From assembly GCF_001005725.1 (NCBI RefSeq), contig NZ_LBIC01000007.1, positions 186,001 to 250,000 of the forward strand: a stretch of DNA of 64,000 nucleotides. Reading direction: 5' to 3'. This DNA comes from Sphingobium chungbukense. GTDB taxonomy: Bacteria > Pseudomonadota > Alphaproteobacteria > Sphingomonadales > Sphingomonadaceae. This document shows, piece by piece, positions 24,878 to 34,571 of this stretch; the first letter of the stretch is position 1, and every line of letters starts with the position of its first letter. Below the pieces are notes generated by a model. It did not search any database, was not told the DNA's origin, and was given only the letters and a program-made list of their open reading frames with translations. The translations under genes and the position numbers were made by a program.

Positions 24878-25435
24878 CTCAAAGCTCCTGATGCTGGGTC
24901 AGGCACCGTCATCGGCGCCTGGCCCCTGCCTCGCGGCGACCAGCAGGAGAGAGGGGGGGCAACGACAATCTGCCGGGGTGGTGCGGGCGCAGGCGCCGCC
25001 GAGCCACGGCCCGGCCGATTGTCGTTGCGGGGGAGAGAGGACGGCGTTCTCGTTCCCTATCCAAGACCAGGAAACGGCGCGGATCGCGCCGCAAGGAGCG
25101 AGGAAATCAAGGCATGTGGCACCCTTGCCAGTGGTTCTCGGCGCCCAGGTCGAAGGCTACCAATCCCCTCCCCCCGCTCGACAATTTCGAGCCGCAAGCG
25201 CCACTATACCTGCGATCCCCCTTGCCGCGTCCGACGCTCATGCTATCGCTGTGGCTGGCCCATTGAAATAGTAGCCCCCAAGCATGGCCGACCACTCAGA
25301 GATGGAAATCCTGTTCCGCCAAGCCGACGTTCATCGTCGTCTATTTTTTGGAGGCGGGATGACATTTGGCCTCTCCAAAAGAAGCCAAACATCCTATCAG
25401 TGGTTGCTGGAGAGTGCCGAACTTAGAGGTGAATC
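24878..25435. other. Intergenic, no gene; contains a long inverted and mirror repeat
   Basis: About 560 bases without a convincing gene. The main feature is the structured block at 24946-25040. The region separates the divergent methyltransferase and GcvR-like genes and so must hold both promoters. Confidence 0.55.
24946..25040. repeat. 12-bp inverted repeat with extended pairing, flanked by a purine mirror repeat
   Basis: GCAACGACAATC at 24959-24970 pairs perfectly with 25017-25028. Inside it GCCGGG/CCCGGC and GTGG/CCAC extend the pairing. Outside, GGAGAGAGGGGGGG on the left is mirrored by GGGGGAGAGAGG on the right. This could form a long hairpin or unusual DNA structure. Confidence 0.5.
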
Positions 25436-25954
25436 ATGGATCGAACGGTAATCCTGACGGTGGTCGGCAGCGACCGACCCGGCCTCACTCGCGCGATAGC
25501 CGATGCGGTATATGCGGCAGGCGGCAACTGGCTGGAGAGCCATCTTTCGCGGCTCGGCGGAAAATATGTCGGCTCGGTGTTGGTCGAACTGCCTGAAGAG
25601 CGTCTGGATGAACTTGAGAAGGCCGCCTGCGAGATCGATGCGTTCGGGATCAAAGTCGACATCATCGGGTCTGCCAAAACGGACGAGCGAACAGGACAAT
25701 CGCTGACAATCGAAATCGTCGGGCAGGATCGCCCCGGGATCGTTCGTGAAGTGACCACCGTACTCGCCGGGCTGGAAATCAATATCGAGGATTTTGCTAC
25801 TGCCATTGAAGGCAGCGCATGGTCCGGCGCCCCGCTGTTTAAGGGGAAAATGAAGCTGTTGGTTCCGGAGAATCTCTCCACCGACATAGTATGCGAGGCA
25901 CTCGAAGGCATATCGGGAGAGATCATGGTCGATTTCGCTACCGCTGCGAACTGA
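25436..25954 (+). CDS. Double ACT-domain protein, GcvR-like
   Basis: A 172-residue protein with two ACT domains: residues 4-75 (ILTVVGSDRPGLTRAIADAV) and 88-165 (TIEIVGQDRPGIVREVTTVL). This layout matches the glycine cleavage repressor family GcvR, whose members bind small ligands and partner regulators. AGAGG precedes the ATG. No gcv genes are nearby, so the partner is unknown. Presence on a mobile element is unusual. Confidence 0.8.
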   Translation: MDRTVILTVVGSDRPGLTRAIADAVYAAGGNWLESHLSRLGGKYVGSVLVELPEERLDELEKAACEIDAFGIKVDIIGSAKTDERTGQSLTIEIVGQDRPGIVREVTTVLAGLEINIEDFATAIEGSAWSGAPLFKGKMKLLVPENLSTDIVCEALEGISGEIMVDFATAAN

Positions 25955-25999
25955 ACTAAGGTCTAACGGGCGGGATCGCGGTTCTACAACGCCGACGTG

Positions 26000-26228
26000 C
26001 TCGGTAGAGTCAGGAAGTGGCGCGGTGTCGTGCGGCGCGCCTGTGGGGCTTGCCAGACGGTCCGTTTCCACTCCCTGCTCATCGAACCGGACGTGCAGAT
26101 CTCCCGCATCCGGCTCTCGGACAAGACATCACGCCTTCACCCACGGCGGGCTGCGGCCAAGTCCGCCAGACGCACGAGGCCGAAGCGCTCGTACAGCTCA
26201 GGGCCGGGATAGGCTCCCTCTCGCTTTT
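26000..26228 (-). mobile_element. 3' remnant of a group II intron
   Basis: On the minus strand, 26228-26137 encodes a reverse-transcriptase tail (GPELYERFGLVRLADLAA, stop at 26137). Next comes a domain V-like hairpin at 26116-26084, starting GAGCCGGATGC and ending CGTCCGGTTC, with the AGC triad. A domain VI-like stretch follows toward about 26000. The rest of the intron and its protein are missing. The exact 3' splice point is not certain. Confidence 0.65.
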
Positions 26229-26248
26229 CCATGCTGCTGAAAGAGAAA

Positions 26249-26276
26249 GGAGCCCCGGCGGCTGGCTCGGGGCTCC
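26249..26276. terminator. Hairpin terminator
   Basis: GGAGCCCC (26249-26256) pairs with 26269-26276, bounded by AAAG and CTTT. It lies downstream of the DUF465 gene on the minus strand and could end the groES-groEL-DUF465 transcript. Confidence 0.6.
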
Positions 26277-26412
26277 CCTTTCCATCCTCGCGAGCTTCCC
26301 CGAACGAGGCGGACGATCATGCAACGCAGATGGGCGCCCTCAGGTTTCCGGCAAACGCTCGTTGCCGAAAAGTTACGGGCAAATACGCAAATCGTCCGCA
26401 CCGAACTCTCGC

Positions 26413-26598
26413 TCAGGCGGCTTCGCGCTCGGCCTCGTGCCCCGAGCAGGCCGCCATCTGGTCCTTGACCGCGAGCTTCAGCTTCTTGAGCCGGCCGATC
26501 AGGAAATGGCGCGGAAGGGGACGCTTCTCCTCCTCGCGAATTTCGGCTTCGAGACGCGCATGTTCGCGCTCGAGGTAGCGCAGATAGTGGTCATTCAT
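26413..26598 (-). CDS. DUF465 family small protein (YdcH-like)
   Basis: A 61-residue helical protein (MNDHYLRYLEREHARLEAEI, RPLPRHFLIGRLKKLKLAVK). The pattern of two charged helices with PxxxFxIxxLKKxKLxxKD is the DUF465 signature. The ATG at 26598 follows GAGGA; the ATG at 26613 has no binding site. It lies 56 bases after groEL and is probably in the same transcript. Confidence 0.82.
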   Translation of the reverse strand: MNDHYLRYLEREHARLEAEIREEEKRPLPRHFLIGRLKKLKLAVKDQMAACSGHEAEREAA

Positions 26599-26654
26599 CG
26601 TCGAGTTCCTCATGTTCGATGATGGGACCCGGCTGCAGCCGGGCCCTTGGTGTG

Positions 26655-28650
<1,996 letters not shown>

Positions 28651-28717
28651 GCATAACCTCCAGATGCAAAACTGAGATGTGATAGACCTGCCGATCCTTC
28701 GAACGACAGGTGACGCG

Positions 28718-28746
28718 GAATTAGGAAAGGTCATTTTTTGCGTCAA
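28718..28746 (-). promoter_or_regulatory. Candidate promoter of groESL
   Basis: On the minus strand TTGACG is followed after 17 bases by TAATTC, about 70 bases before the groES start. The nearby sequence is AT-rich compared with the surroundings. Confidence 0.55.
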
Positions 28747-28764
28747 GATGGTGCGCGAAAAAAT

Positions 28765-28791
28765 TTGGCACTCGTAAGCGCTGAGTGCCAA
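28765..28791. promoter_or_regulatory. CIRCE operator (HrcA-binding inverted repeat)
   Basis: TTGGCACTC-N9-GAGTGCCAA, a perfect 9-bp inverted repeat with the canonical 9-base spacer, differing from the consensus TTAGCACTC at one symmetric position. It lies about 115 bases before groES. HrcA of the host is expected to repress groESL from here. It sits slightly upstream of the candidate -35, so another start site is possible. Confidence 0.88.
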
Positions 28792-28924
28792 TGCCAGCGT
28801 TATCGGCTTGCTGTTGGACCAATTTCCCCTCTTGACTCGACTCGCCGGCGTTCCAAAATTCGCAGCGTGGGCCCGCTGCGCCCGCAGATGAAAAAGGAGC
28901 GACACAAAGGAAGGAGGCACAGCC

Positions 28925-29161
28925 ATGTCGCAGCCATTTTCGCGTTATCTTCATCCCTTCGACGTTGCGCACAACCCGAGCCTCGAGCCGGAAGTGAAGC
29001 GCGCCATTCTGGCATCCTGGGCGTCCGACCGCGCCGCGGTGCGCGACCATCCCGGCCTGCGCAAGCCGCCCGGCGCCAGGCGCGCGGTGCCGATCGATGA
29101 CATCCTTGCCGCCATGCATTCGATCGACAGGCCCTTGGAAGGTCACCGCCCTTCGCCATGA
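28925..29161 (+). CDS. Conserved hypothetical protein of the chaperonin cluster
   Basis: A 78-residue protein ([57 protein letters not shown]). I believe similar small proteins occur in rhizobia and other alphaproteobacteria, but no function is known to me. A strong GGAGG precedes the ATG. It is divergent from groES, so the CIRCE region may also affect it, and it overlaps the usg-like gene by 4 bases. Confidence 0.75.
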   Translation: MSQPFSRYLHPFDVAHNPSLEPEVKRAILASWASDRAAVRDHPGLRKPPGARRAVPIDDILAAMHSIDRPLEGHRPSP

Positions 29162-29427
29162 GCCGCCGGGATTTTATCGTGCAGCTAGAGGGCCGTCGGC
29201 TGACGACGGCTCAGATCCACTACTACCGTCCCGATGCGCCTTCGCTGCTGCAACTGTTCGTCTGGCAGGAGTACGATCTCGCGCCCGATTTTCCAGTGCT
29301 GTTCGAGTTTCTCGAGCATTGGCGGCGCGAGATCGAGGCCGCGCTGCACTCGGTGTGCATATCGCACGAGGGGATGATCCGCCCCACCAAGTGGCGCGCG
29401 GTCGATGGCGTGATCGATATCCGGTGA
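29158..29427 (+). CDS. Usg-like family protein
   Basis: An 89-residue protein with the Usg pattern: LTTAQIHYYRPDAPSLLQLF, VWQEYDLAPDFPVLFEFLEH, and LHSVCISHEGMIRPTKWR. Usg-like proteins are small conserved alphaproteobacterial proteins of unknown function. The start overlaps the previous stop (ATGA), making a two-gene unit. Confidence 0.82.
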   Translation: MSRRDFIVQLEGRRLTTAQIHYYRPDAPSLLQLFVWQEYDLAPDFPVLFEFLEHWRREIEAALHSVCISHEGMIRPTKWRAVDGVIDIR

Positions 29428-29826
29428 CGCGCAGTCTGCTCAAGCGGTGGCGCAAGCCGAAGCCGGACGACGTGCCGGTACGTCTGCCGTTTAGCAACAT
29501 CATGGAGTTCGCGATCGCGCTTCTGTCGATCACCCCTCGCGAACTGCGAGCGCTGGGGTGGACCTTTGCCCAACGCAAAAGGCTGCTCCATCACATGCTG
29601 GCTTGTGGCCGAGCCGCCGAACAAACTGGCCACCAAGCAGATCGAACTGCGCTTGCCCAAGAAAGACCTTGCCCGCTTGCAGCATTTCGCGGTGCGCGAA
29701 CTGCCCAAGGCGGCGAGCAACACGGCCGTTATCGACCGCGTGTTCACCGCCCTCGACCAGGCATGGCATCGACACGAGCATCCATCGCACGCTGCAAGCT
29801 CTGGCAAGCAGTCCTCGCCCACATGA
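29424..29826 (+). pseudogene. Hypothetical gene, apparently frameshifted near 29600
   Basis: From a GTG overlapping the usg stop the frame reads SLLKRWRKPKPDDVPVRLPF and MEFAIALLSITPRELRALGW with good third-position GC. Near 29600 coding character moves to another frame (ATKQIELRLPKKDLARLQHF, then SNTAVIDRVFTALDQAWHRH), ending at 29826. Either one base was lost, or there are two genes with the second starting at GTG 29605. No family recognised. Confidence 0.45.
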
Positions 29827-29839
29827 AGCGCGCCCCAGG

Positions 29840-30261
29840 TTATGCAGACCTGCGATCATCGTCCTCATTGGCGGCCGCGCTGGCACAAGGGAAATTGCCG
29901 CAGCACAAAGCATGCGGGCCCGTGGGCCAGCAGGAAAGCTCGGGACCCAGGGCATCGGGGATAGCGGGACGGATTTGGCCTGGCGATCGTGCCGTCCGGC
30001 ATTCGAAGATGAGACCCTGCCTCTGACAATATCGCTCGGCCGAGGCGCGGTCGGGAAAGCGTAGCTCGATCGTCGCGAGGGGATCCCCTCCGCCGGTCCA
30101 ACCAATCAGCGGGTCGGCGACCGGGCCCCAGCGCGGCGCGAACCTGACCCGCCATCGATTTGGCGGCGTCGGCCGCCGTTTGTCGTCAAGGCCAGCGGCT
30201 CGATGATCGCATTGGCGCCGTGCGGGAACGAGGTCGCACCCGCGACGGCAACTGCATGGTT
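29840..30261 (-). pseudogene. ETC complex I subunit-like (NDUFS4/ETC_C1 domain) gene, frameshifted
   Basis: On the minus strand one frame reads SFPHGANAIIEPLALTTNGG. After a one-base shift near 30145 the conserved core follows: RWRVRFAPRWGPVADPLIGW, TGGGDPLATIELRFPDRASA and ERYCQRQGLIF, ending at the stop 29840-29842. PLIGWTGGxDPL is the hallmark of the ETC_C1 domain. The split frame means no intact product, unless a sequencing error is present. The start is uncertain. Confidence 0.55.
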
Positions 30262-30274
30262 GTCGGTGGCCGAA

Positions 30275-30298
30275 GGCCCGGACTCGAAAGTCCGGGCC
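30275..30298. terminator. Hairpin after the hsp20 gene
   Basis: GGCCCGGACT pairs perfectly with 30289-30298 around a CGAA tetraloop, 7 bases beyond the Hsp20 stop on the minus strand. There is no T run, so termination strength is uncertain. Confidence 0.5.
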
Positions 30299-30304
30299 CG
30301 GCCC

Positions 30305-30820
30305 TCAGCGGGCGCCGCCATTGACGGGAATCCGGCGGATGTTCTGTTCCGCCGCCTCCGTTCTGGGCAACGTCACCGTGAGGACGCCGTTCTTGAAGGT
30401 GGCCGCAACCTTGTCGCGGTCGATGCCTCTGGGCAGGCCGATGCGGCGCTCGAAGCGGCCATAGCTGCGCTCCGAGTAGCCGCGATCCTTGTCGTCGACT
30501 TCGGACTTCTTTTCGCCGCGCAGGGTCAAGGCGCCGTCTTCGACGAAAATCTCCACGTCCTGCTCGTCCATACCCGGTAGTTCCGCCGTCACACGAATTT
30601 CCTCGTCGGTCTCGCCGAGCTCGAGGTGGGGCCATCCCGACAAGCGGTCGAAACCGGCAAAGGCGGGCATGCCGAAGTTGCGGAAGACATCGTCGAAGAG
30701 ACGGTTCACGTCGCGGTGGAGCGACTGCAGTGGATGGGTGTCCCTTTCCCGTTCGGCGCTCACCGGAACGGGCAGCCGGTTTTCCTGCCGGCTCCAGGGA
30801 ATGAGATCACGAATTGCCAT
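30305..30820 (-). CDS. Hsp20-family small heat-shock protein
   Basis: A 171-residue protein with an alpha-crystallin domain (residues about 65-160: ELGETDEEIRVTAELPGMDE, EDGALTLRGEKKSE, FKNGVLTVTLPR). The N-terminal region DVNRLFDDVFRNFGMP is typical of class-C Hsp20. It binds unfolding proteins without ATP. AAGGAG precedes the ATG. A second, dissimilar Hsp20 gene lies 100 bases upstream on the same strand. Confidence 0.95.
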   Translation of the reverse strand: MAIRDLIPWSRQENRLPVPVSAERERDTHPLQSLHRDVNRLFDDVFRNFGMPAFAGFDRLSGWPHLELGETDEEIRVTAELPGMDEQDVEIFVEDGALTLRGEKKSEVDDKDRGYSERSYGRFERRIGLPRGIDRDKVAATFKNGVLTVTLPRTEAAEQNIRRIPVNGGAR

Positions 30821-30920
30821 GATGACATCTCCTTTTCTGGCTGGATGAAAGGCTGAACCTGCCGGCCGCCGCGCGCGGGGGTGTGTCGGGAGGCGGCGCC
30901 GGCAGGCCAGTGGACGCGGC

Positions 30921-31394
30921 TCAGGCAGGCTCGCTCGCTCTTTCCTTCACCTCGCCCAGTCGCTTGCTGTCGGACGCATTGCCGCCGATCTCGATCCGAC
31001 GCGGCTTCATCGCCTCCGGCACGACGCGCGTCAGTTCGATCGACAGGAGGCCGTGCTCGAAGTTCGCGTTGCCGACCTCGATGAAATCGGCGAGCTGGAA
31101 GCGCCGCTCGAAGGCCCGGGCCGCGATACCGCGATGCAGGTATTCGCCCTTGTCGGCGTCATCGGCTCGCTTGCCGGTCACCGAGAGCAGGTTCTGATGC
31201 GCGACGATCTCGATATCCTCCGGCTTGAAGCCGGCGACCGCGACGGTGATGCGAAAATTGTCGTCGTCGAGCCGCTGGATGTCGAAAGGCGGATAGCCAT
31301 CGTCCTCGCGCGCGCCCGCCTCGAGCAGGTTGAACAGCCGGTCGAAACCGACCGTCGATCGGCGATAGGGGGTAAAGTCAAAGTTCGGTCTCAT
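30921..31394 (-). CDS. Hsp20-family small heat-shock protein (IbpA-like)
   Basis: A 157-residue protein starting MRPNFDFTPYRRSTVGFDRL, the IbpA-type N-terminus, with crystallin-domain segments YPPFDIQRLDDDNFRITVAV, LLSVTGKR and FEHGLLSIELTR. The ATG at 31394 follows GGAGG; the longer ORF start at 31469 lacks a site. It differs clearly from the Hsp20 downstream, so the pair may form mixed or separate oligomers. Both lie in the element's chaperone module. Confidence 0.93.
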   Translation of the reverse strand: MRPNFDFTPYRRSTVGFDRLFNLLEAGAREDDGYPPFDIQRLDDDNFRITVAVAGFKPEDIEIVAHQNLLSVTGKRADDADKGEYLHRGIAARAFERRFQLADFIEVGNANFEHGLLSIELTRVVPEAMKPRRIEIGGNASDSKRLGEVKERASEPA

Positions 31395-31548
31395 CTCCAA
31401 ATCCTCCAAACGAAGCAATTTGGGCATGAGATGCGCCGGTAACCAAGAGCCGGCGCTCTCGATGTCCAACCGGACCCGGTTTGGCGTCCGGTATCATTGA
31501 GCTAATTTCAGTCGCGCGGCTTTCAAGATGTTTCGCCAAAAAAAATGA

Positions 31549-31773
31549 GCAGGGAACGGACACTGCGCTGCCGAGGCGATCCAAGAGGAAATTGCCGATC
31601 TATTAGGGCTGACCGCTGTCCACGTCAACCGCATGCTCCACGAGCTTGAAGGCCGTTCGCTGCTTCGACGTACCGGCAGAGACTTCATGCTTGACCTGCC
31701 AGGGCTGGAGGCGATGAACATGATCGCATCGCGGACCTATGTACAAAAACCGCCATGGCTTCCTTCAGCTTAA
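31549..31773 (+). pseudogene. Crp/Fnr regulator C-terminal fragment
   Basis: The frame reads AAEAIQEEIADLLGLTAVHV then NRMLHELEGRSLLRR, the Crp-type helix-turn-helix, and stops at 31771-31773. An in-frame stop at 31546 and the absence of any cyclic-nucleotide/sensor domain upstream show that only the DNA-binding tail remains. It abuts the IS91-type element. Confidence 0.7.
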
Positions 31774-31938
31774 GCATGAACCGCAATTGACTAAATGGCG
31801 GTGGCCCTCATCGACCCTTGCACGAACCCGCTCCGCGGGAGGGTCGCTTGGGGCGCGGTAGTGCGGTAAATATGGGCCTTTAGCGGGGCGAGGTTGCCCT
31901 CTGAGGTTGGAAGTTCCTTCAGCGAAGAGGAACTTACC

Positions 31939-32844
31939 ATGACTGTCTCGATCAACACCGCCCCGATCAGCCCGCTGCGCCAGCGGATGCAGCACGACAT
32001 GATGATGCGGGGTCTCGGTCCCCACACTCAGAAGGATTATGTCCGGCATGTGAAGCGCCTGGCCGCCTTCCTCGGCCGCCCTCCCGACACCGCGACGGAA
32101 GAAGACCTGCGCCGATTCCAGCTCATGCAGCACGAGAGTGGCGTCAGGCCGAGTACGATCAACAGCACGGTGTCGGCGCTCCGCTTCCTGTACACCGTCA
32201 CGCTCAAGCGGCGGGATCTGTCACGGTCGCTGGTAATCACGCGCATCGTGCCCCGGCTGCCGGAAGTGCTGAGCGTCGAGGAGGCCGCGCGGTTGCTCCA
32301 GGCCGCACCGGGCATGAAGTACAAGGCGGCGCTGGGCGTGGCCTATGGCGCGGGCCTGCGCGTGTCGGAGGTCGCCCACCTCAAGGTCGACGATATCGAC
32401 AGCACGCGCATGCTGATCCGCGTCGAACAGGGCAAGGGCGGCAAGGACCGCAATGCCATGCTCTCCCCGCAGTTGCTCGAACTGCTGCGGATGTGGTGGC
32501 GCGAAGGCAGGAAGCGTGGGGTGCTGATCCCGCATGGCTGGCTGTTCCCGGGCCAGACTGTCACTGACCCGATCTCGACCCGGCAGTTGCACCGCGCGGT
32601 TCAGGAGGCGGCCGAGGTGGCCGGCATCCGCAAACGCGTCAGCCCCCATACCCTGCGGCACTCGTTCGCCACGCACCTGCTCGAACAGGATGTCGATATC
32701 CGCGTGATCCAGGTCCTGTTGGGCCACAGCAAGCTCGAGACCACCGCGCTCTACACCAAGGTCTCCACCCGGACGATCCACGCCGTGTCAGGGCCGCTCG
32801 ACCAACTCATGGCGCTGATGGAGGGCAAGACGCCCGCCGGCTGA
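31939..32844 (+). CDS. Tyrosine recombinase associated with an IS91-family element
   Basis: A 301-residue XerD-like integrase: N-terminal SAM-like domain (MRGLGPHTQKDYVRHVKRLA) and catalytic domain with R in GAGLRVSEVAHLK, H and R in PHTLRHSFATHLLE, H in LLGHSKLETTALYTKV and its tyrosine. It is encoded 4 bases upstream of the transposase. AGAGGA precedes the ATG at 31939. Its role in IS91 movement is not established. Confidence 0.92.
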   Translation: MTVSINTAPISPLRQRMQHDMMMRGLGPHTQKDYVRHVKRLAAFLGRPPDTATEEDLRRFQLMQHESGVRPSTINSTVSALRFLYTVTLKRRDLSRSLVITRIVPRLPEVLSVEEAARLLQAAPGMKYKAALGVAYGAGLRVSEVAHLKVDDIDSTRMLIRVEQGKGGKDRNAMLSPQLLELLRMWWREGRKRGVLIPHGWLFPGQTVTDPISTRQLHRAVQEAAEVAGIRKRVSPHTLRHSFATHLLEQDVDIRVIQVLLGHSKLETTALYTKVSTRTIHAVSGPLDQLMALMEGKTPAG

Positions 32845-32848
32845 GCCG

Positions 32849-34042
32849 GTGCGCCCCGACCTTGAGGTCGCCGACATCTTCCGGTCTGCCGGGCCGACGT
32901 ACCGGGCCGCGCATGCAGGGCACCTCAGCCTGCACCAGCTCAAGGTGATGTCTGCGATCGAAAACTGTCGCACCGCGGCCCTGGGCGGTCATGTCGAAGC
33001 CTGCGAGGACTGTGGGCACTGGCGGATCGCGTTTAACAGCTGCCGAAACCGGCATTGCCCCAAATGTCAGGGCGCCGCCGCGCGCACCTGGCTGGCCGAG
33101 CGCGAAGCCGACCTGCTGCCGGTCGGTTACTTCCATGTCGTGTTCACGCTGCCGGCCGAGATCGCCGACATCGCCTGGCAGAACAAGGCGCTGCTCTACG
33201 ACCTGCTGTTCAAAGCGGCTTCGGAGACGATGCTGACCATCGCCGCCGACCCCAGGCATCTGGGCGCCCGGATCGGCATCACCGCTGTGCTGCACACATG
33301 GGGATCGGCGATGACCCACCATCCCCATGTCCACATGATCGTGCCGGGTGGCGGCATCGCGCCCGATGGAAGCCGCTGGATCTCGTCGCGTCCGGCCTTC
33401 CTCCTGCCGGTGCGCGTGCTCGGGAAACTGTTCCGCCGCCTCTTCTTCACCCGGCTGAACGCCCTCCATGACGCAGGGCGGCTCGCCTTCTTCGGGACCA
33501 TGACCGGCCTGGCCGACCGTCGAACCTTCCTGCGGCACCTGGCGCCGGTGCGGAAAAAACGCTGGGTCGTCTATGCCAAGCCGCCCTTTGCCGGGCCCGA
33601 GGCGGTGCTCGCCTATCTGTCGCGCTACACCCACCGCGTCGCCATCTCGAACCGGCGCCTGGTCGCGTTCGACGAAAACGGCGTCACCTTGCGCTACAAG
33701 GACTATCGCCGCGACGGCGCGGAACGCCACCGCATCATGACCCTCATCGCCGACGAGTTCATCCGTCGCTTCCTGCTCCACGTCCTGCCGCGCGGCTTCC
33801 ACCGCATCCGGCATTACGGCCTGCTCGCTAGTGCATCGCGCAGGGACAATCTCGCGCTCGCCCGAAGGCTGCTGGCCGTCCCGTCAGAGCCAGAGGCGCC
33901 AATGCCTGAAACCCCGCTCGACACCTGCCCACCATGCCCGTGCTGTGGCGGGCGGATGATCGTCATCGAAACCTTCGCCCGCTGGGGTCAGCCACGGGCG
34001 CCGCCAAGGCCAACCCTGCCGATCCGGGAGCCCGTCTCATGA
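32849..34042 (+). CDS. IS91-family HUH transposase
   Basis: A 397-residue rolling-circle transposase. The N-terminal zinc-binding region has CEDCGHWRIAFNSCRNRHCP, the metal-binding HUH motif is HHPHVHMIVPGGG, and the catalytic tyrosine lies in YLSRYTHRVAISNRRL. It starts with GTG just after the recombinase stop. All key motifs are intact, so the element may still move one-ended and carry neighbouring DNA. Confidence 0.95.
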   Translation: MRPDLEVADIFRSAGPTYRAAHAGHLSLHQLKVMSAIENCRTAALGGHVEACEDCGHWRIAFNSCRNRHCPKCQGAAARTWLAEREADLLPVGYFHVVFTLPAEIADIAWQNKALLYDLLFKAASETMLTIAADPRHLGARIGITAVLHTWGSAMTHHPHVHMIVPGGGIAPDGSRWISSRPAFLLPVRVLGKLFRRLFFTRLNALHDAGRLAFFGTMTGLADRRTFLRHLAPVRKKRWVVYAKPPFAGPEAVLAYLSRYTHRVAISNRRLVAFDENGVTLRYKDYRRDGAERHRIMTLIADEFIRRFLLHVLPRGFHRIRHYGLLASASRRDNLALARRLLAVPSEPEAPMPETPLDTCPPCPCCGGRMIVIETFARWGQPRAPPRPTLPIREPVS

Positions 34043-34571
34043 CCCGGCATGATCAGCCTGTCGCTAAGGCCCCGCATGTCGCGCGGTGGTCAACCAAACG
34101 ACATGCGCCCGGCGATGGCTGGGCCGGTGTCGGCTCTTGGCATCATCACGGCCATAGCAGCGAACACGCCTTTGGCGCATCCCAAACCCTGCCGTTCCGC
34201 CGCCCTCGCGCGTCCATCAGCGCGCATCTCCGGCCCAGCCGAACCAACCGAAAGCATAAATCCCCATAGGGCAACCTGCTGGAATCGCGGGTTCCTGCAT
34301 GGGAGGCTTTCGTACGCAAGCGCCCGAAACCCTAAACCAAACCGGCCGCTGAGAGGCTGATCTTCGCTATCCAGGTCCTGACCGTCAGCTATTAAACGCA
34401 GGGGAGCCGACGGGTGCGGTACTCGCAAAAGCGCCATTCGGAAAGCTTAAAGCCTTTTCGATGAGCGACCAAACGGTGAAGGCAAGAACTCCTCGCCATC
34501 AATCGCAGCCCTGTTGGTCAACCATAAGCCCTTCGATACAGCGAGATAATTCAGCGCAGTATTCAATCCGC
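34043..34571. other. IS91 right end and intergenic DNA, no gene
   Basis: ORFs here have no family features. The first part is expected to contain the IS91 origin end; the remainder separates it from the convergent helicase gene. Confidence 0.5.

Larger units (their letters stand above)
31775..34460 (+). mobile_element. IS91-family element (boundaries approximate)
   Basis: Two adjacent plus-strand genes, an XerD-like recombinase and an IS91-type HUH transposase, form a typical two-gene IS91-like element. The right 400 bases after the transposase contain no gene and probably the origin end. IS91 elements have no long inverted repeats or target duplication, so the ends cannot be fixed by eye. 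Confidence 0.75.

Noticed and set aside
29530-30105. 191-codon minus-strand ORF
   Set aside because: It lies across the better-supported plus-strand frames and the ETC_C1 pseudogene in another frame.
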